Origin: Hymenopellis radicata
Lineage: Eukaryota; Basidiomycota; Agaricomycetes; Agaricales; Physalacriaceae
DNA: 44,971 nt
Assembly (NCBI GenBank): GCA_015501595.1
Contig: JADNRX010000421.1
Coordinates: 1-44,971, forward strand
Direction: 5' to 3'
A model generated the notes under the pieces. The model did no database searches and was not told the origin of the DNA. It saw only the letters and a list, made by a program, of their open reading frames with translations. Below are positions 42,911 to 44,971 of the stretch, one piece after another. A program made the position numbers and the translations under genes. The first letter of the stretch is position 1; every line of letters starts with the position of its first letter.

Positions 42911-42963
42911 ACCCTAACCTCTAACCCTGACATCTAACCCCTAACTCTAACCGGACCCTAACC
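42911..42963. repeat. degenerate interstitial telomere-like tract
   Basis: The tract consists of CCCTAA-type words in one orientation with variable spacers (ccctaacctctaaccctg, then atctaacccctaactctaac, then cggaccctaacc). Basidiomycete telomeres are usually TTAGGG repeats, so this resembles a decayed internal copy. It is too irregular to be a working telomere. Confidence 0.6.
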
Positions 42964-43694
42964 ATGGTGCCTGATTACCTAATGTATTATGTGCCTAGAT
43001 GTGCCTTAGTACCTGAACACATGATGCCTTGTACCTGACCATGTGGTCTTAGATTACAATGATGATAATCCCTAGCAACTGTCAGCCTGACAAGTGCAGG
43101 ATGTTTGTATTGAGGTTTTCCTAGCAAGTGTAGGGAAAGACGCAAATGCCTACAGCTACAGGTGATCCGCTCTGCGTGTGAATTTACGAGGTGCAAGTCC
43201 GGGGACACTCCCCGACCTACCAACGACGCGCACTGACAAAACGCCTTTGGAAAAGAAAACTAATCGTTATATCGCGCTACAATTTTCCGTTGACTTTTGG
43301 TGTCCTTCTGTTCAAAGTCGAACGAGATTACAGGCCCGCAGGACACGTTTGGTGTGATGTCCAAGGGGGGAAACACCCTTCGACCGCTCGTTTTATCACT
43401 GGAAGGAGCGGCGAGGAACTGGGAAGACGAAGTAACTGGCACTGCGACCAATGAAGCGGCGTAAAAGGCGAGTGCCAGAGGACGGATTGGTGGCGACAAT
43501 CTCAATCGCGGCAATGTCACTTGTAGAAGAAGTTTGACCTCGACGCATCTGATCAGTGACGAACTTGGTCTACCATAAGCGGCTGCCATCCAATACGCGC
43601 ACAGGTAATTGAGGCGATGAACCTCTCTAACAACCGACAGTGATTACGCCCGCAGATACTACATCTGATACGTGTGTAGCTAGTTCAATAATAA
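42964..43694. other. interval with a short hairpin, no gene
   Basis: A CGGGGA-cac-TCCCCG hairpin (43200-43214) follows ggtgcaagtcc, which resembles a pol III B box, but no A box was found. Overlapping frames at 43191-43589 on both strands have no recognisable domain. Confidence 0.35.
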
Positions 43695-44059
43695 TTAAAC
43701 ATACCATTCTGGGCTAACGAAGCACCTAGGAAGCCTGCTCCAAACCTCGTTCACCCCTGCAACTTCATACAAGATAAGATTGCTCAAAGCCGTCTTCTCC
43801 CTTTCCTTCATCTGCAGGCTTGAATCCTTCAGCCTCAAAAGACCAGACTGAATGCTCTGCTCGTTGAAGTCGAGTGAACGCAAGGTCATAGCAATACTTG
43901 GACCAGTTACTCGCCCGCGAATAACCTGTAGACCCGCTGTCATCCCTTGCAACATGCACATGATGGATACAAGGTTATTGCTTGATGCCTTCCTAGACGC
44001 CGCGAATGCCTGCATCACAGAAAGCATGTTGTTGAATCTCCACAGGGTTGCCATGCGCC
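43695..44059 (-). other. possible exon of unknown gene
   Basis: A minus-strand frame has a plausible helical, amphipathic composition (QVIRGRVTGPSIAMTLRSLD, LRLKDSSLQMKEREKTALSN) and no internal stop over 130 codons. No start, domain or intron partner was identified. It abuts the decayed exon copy at 44060. Confidence 0.3.
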
Positions 44060-44410
44060 GCGAATCATGCGCACCATGTTGATTGACGGCCAAAGCTACC
44101 GCAGCAGCCTAAGCGGCCTGGCCCTACCCCTGTCATCTTTGCGGCGTCAAGGCCACTCGCAAGGATGACGGCGCGTCCTCCCCCATATTCGCGTCGTACT
44201 CCCTCTCCCCCCAGCCATTCATCGCCGGAAGAGGACTCCGGCGACTCGGACGCGTCCGCAGACATGTCTGCTGATGAGGACGTAGGCAGCGAAGACGAGA
44301 GCCATCACGAAGTCAAGTCTCGCAAGGTACGAGGACTGCAAGGAAAGTCGGTGGATCAATCAATATATGCCAATCGATGGGGCATCATTCCGTTACGGGT
44401 GAGCGCCTAA
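44060..44410 (+). pseudogene. decayed duplicate of the last exon of the 41024-42114 gene
   Basis: The sequence parallels 41706-42105: the NHA-x3-D start, KRP-x-PTP, YSRRTPSPPSHSSPEEDS, GDSDASADM, and the YANRWG end. Three changes break it: an in-frame TGA where the parent has CGA (after NHAHHVD), a run of indels in the Ser/Asp-rich part, and loss of one G in the GGGGG before catcattccg, which shifts the C-terminus. The upstream exons are absent, so only the 3' part was duplicated. Confidence 0.8.
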
Positions 44411-44971
44411 TTAATCTTCAACGTCCTTTAGAGTCTACTAGCCGGTCGCTTAATCAAACAAAAGGCGCATCGAGCGGATTGAAACTCACGGATTCCTAAA
44501 AAAACGGTGACAACCAGAATACTCCCATCGCGAACACCGATAGTCGCCATGTTCTGCAAAGGTTCACCATCCACTCACACATCCTTGAGCAAGGCCGGTG
44601 TTATCCGACCTGTCGCTCTCATCGTTCCCTGCGCGCAGTCCTTTCTGAACCAATCCATGGCGGCCTTCATCTATTCCTCGCATTTCGCGTATTCCGCTTG
44701 TGAGACTGGGTCAGTCAAGGGCTGCTGAGAACCCGGCACGAATTTTTCTGCAGTGGACATGGACTTTTTAGCATAGTATCGGTGTTACGAAACCAGCGCT
44801 GGTCTAGACAGAGAACGAGAAAATGAAGTAGAGAGCGCCCTCCTGAAGCACGCGTTGGCGACGGGACGAAGAACGGACATGACGCGGAGGAGAGACAGTC
44901 AGTTGGGGTGCAATCCCCGTAGTGATAGAGCCGATACATCAGTGATGGTTCCAACTAGACGTTGGCGAGGG
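44411..44971. other. window end, no supportable gene
   Basis: Frames at 44507-44728 (plus) and 44715-44954 (minus) have no domain or intron support. A ggggtgcaatcccc stem lies near 44905. Confidence 0.35.

Overview
The window looks like nuclear DNA of an agaricomycete-type basidiomycete. Genes are split by many GT-AG introns of about 45-60 nt. The recognisable content is F-box/LRR genes in the style of mushroom-forming fungi, a RING protein, a WD40-plus-membrane-anchor protein, a JmjC-fold protein, a PRC2-like CXC/SET methyltransferase, a protein-kinase-like gene and non-LTR retrotransposon tails. I see no bacterial operon features, rRNA or CRISPR array. Species cannot be told from this sequence. 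All gene models were spliced by eye. Models whose phases close exactly over several introns are the reliable ones. || Layout. (1) 1-1313 is one arm of a large, nearly identical inverted repeat; the other arm is 23733-25035. (2) Between the arms, 1.3-23.7 kb: a decayed minus-strand coding region, an intronless 348-aa gene (2719), a RING gene (4637), a JmjC-like gene (5960), a LINE tail (8275-9037, minus), a decayed minus-strand gene (10.3-12.2 kb), a minus-strand 522-aa gene of unknown function (12573-14375), a WD40/TM gene (14745), an unknown gene (about 16646), a 421-aa membrane protein (17909), an F-box/LRR-like gene (about 19601), a 459-aa polytopic membrane protein (21088) and a small broken gene (23012). 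(3) 24.7-26.2 kb: three tandem copies of a unit of about 430 bp, then a 78-bp duplication. (4) 26.3-39.8 kb: a kinase-like gene, two F-box genes with frame breaks, a second LINE tail, an EZH2-like CXC/SET gene, an unknown exon block and a midasin-like AAA fragment. (5) 39.8-40.8 kb: a second cluster of the 430-bp unit. (6) 40.8-45.0 kb: a 292-aa gene, an A+T-rich island with a tRNA-derived sequence, a TTAGGG-containing hairpin and degenerate telomere-like repeats, and a decayed duplicate of the 292-aa gene's last exon. || How it fits together. There is no shared pathway. The plus-strand genes from 14.7 to 22.9 kb look like intact host genes. The flanking parts are accessory: repeats, retroelement debris and gene fragments, several broken by in-frame TGA codons or single-base slips. 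The most unusual large-scale signal is that one repeat family sits at the left edge (inverted), at 24.7-26.2 kb and at 39.8-40.8 kb, dividing the window into gene-bearing modules. The TTAGGG-like and SINE-like island at the right would suit a subtelomeric or repeat-rich location, but that is inference.
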